In this document: piece by piece, positions 63,998 through 64,000 of the stretch
How the letters are laid out: each line of letters opens with the position of its first letter
How positions within the stretch are numbered: the stretch's first letter is position 1
Source of the DNA: Streptomyces sp. SN-593
GTDB lineage: Bacteria > Actinomycetota > Actinomycetes > Streptomycetales > Streptomycetaceae
Direction: 5' to 3'
Assembly: GCF_016756395.1 (NCBI RefSeq)
Contig: NZ_AP018365.1
Coordinates: 6,514,001 to 6,578,000, forward strand
Length of the DNA: 64,000 bases
Program-made: the position numbers and the translations under genes
Notes under the pieces: generated by a model
Seen by the model: only the letters and a program-made list of their open reading frames with translations
Databases searched by the model: none
What the model was told of the DNA's origin: nothing

Positions 63998-64000
63998 GCA
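63994..64000 (+). CDS. Start of the next gene (truncated by window end)
   Basis: ATGAGCA begins inside the thioesterase stop (ATGA overlap). Only two codons are visible. Gene order in Streptomyces suggests dut may be near, but this cannot be judged here. Confidence 0.35.

Overview
The window is a very GC-rich stretch of actinomycete chromosome from a Streptomyces or close Streptomycetaceae relative. The best evidence is lineage-specific gene content: whiH directly upstream of hrdB, the cell-division gene sepH, cutRS, nrdRJ beside lexA, the second topoisomerase pair parE/parC, and many actinobacterial small families (DUF4192, DUF4193, DUF3071, DUF3093, DUF485, DUF5998, DUF7455). Gene order matches what I recall of the lexA-to-cutRS part of the S. 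coelicolor core chromosome. I saw no insertion sequence, prophage, CRISPR array, tRNA or rRNA, so this is mainly vertically inherited core sequence.

Layout. Positions 1-5.2 kb hold the end of a siderophore locus: a class III aminotransferase C-terminus, two NRPS-independent (IucA/IucC) siderophore synthetases and an AlcB/RhbD-like acyltransferase. Positions 5.5-17.9 kb are DNA metabolism and housekeeping: a DinG/XPD-like helicase, lexA, nrdR-nrdJ, an MBL-fold hydrolase, a YdbC-like protein, a histidine phosphatase, an ADP-ribosylglycohydrolase, RNase HII and an orphan. Positions 18.0-25.3 kb hold a small orphan, a RecQ-like helicase with a phosphoribosyltransferase-like tail, DUF4192, a Nudix/winged-helix (NrtR-like) gene and an ABC protein. 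Positions 25.3-32.1 kb hold whiH, hrdB, a secreted trypsin-like protease, a DUF7455 protein and parE. Positions 32.2-44.7 kb hold a membrane protein with a two-component system, a DUF485/solute:sodium symporter pair, a sucrase/ferredoxin-like gene, parC, paired M16 peptidases and a GntR/FCD regulator. Positions 44.9-51.9 kb hold ptsH (HPr), a Pat-type acetyltransferase, DUF5998, a phosphodiesterase-like protein, thymidine kinase and a sulfurtransferase. Positions 52.0-58.8 kb hold sepH, an FAD lactone oxidase, an MFS transporter, coproporphyrin ferrochelatase, an inositol monophosphatase-like gene and a 57-codon gene. Positions 59.0-64 kb hold cutRS, DUF4193, a hydrophobic orphan, DUF3093, a PaaI-type thioesterase and the first bases of one more gene.

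Regulation is unusually readable. A pair of NrdR boxes 31 bp apart precedes nrdRJ. A LexA box overlaps the lexA -35 element, with a second box further upstream. A WhiG-type promoter lies just before whiH. A DasR-like (dre) site precedes ptsH. Many genes have a TAnnnT-like hexamer 6-9 nt before the start codon and no Shine-Dalgarno sequence, the layout of leaderless transcripts. One of these points to an 8-codon leader peptide whose stop overlaps the start of the ADP-ribosylglycohydrolase gene.

I did not find an obviously new multi-gene system. The most unusual items are the 8-codon leader, the ABC ATPase with altered signature and Walker B residues next to whiH, the orphan resembling a metal-less RadC/JAB domain, the RecQ-phosphoribosyltransferase fusion, the tandem hairpin array after parC and the twin inverted repeats upstream of sepH.
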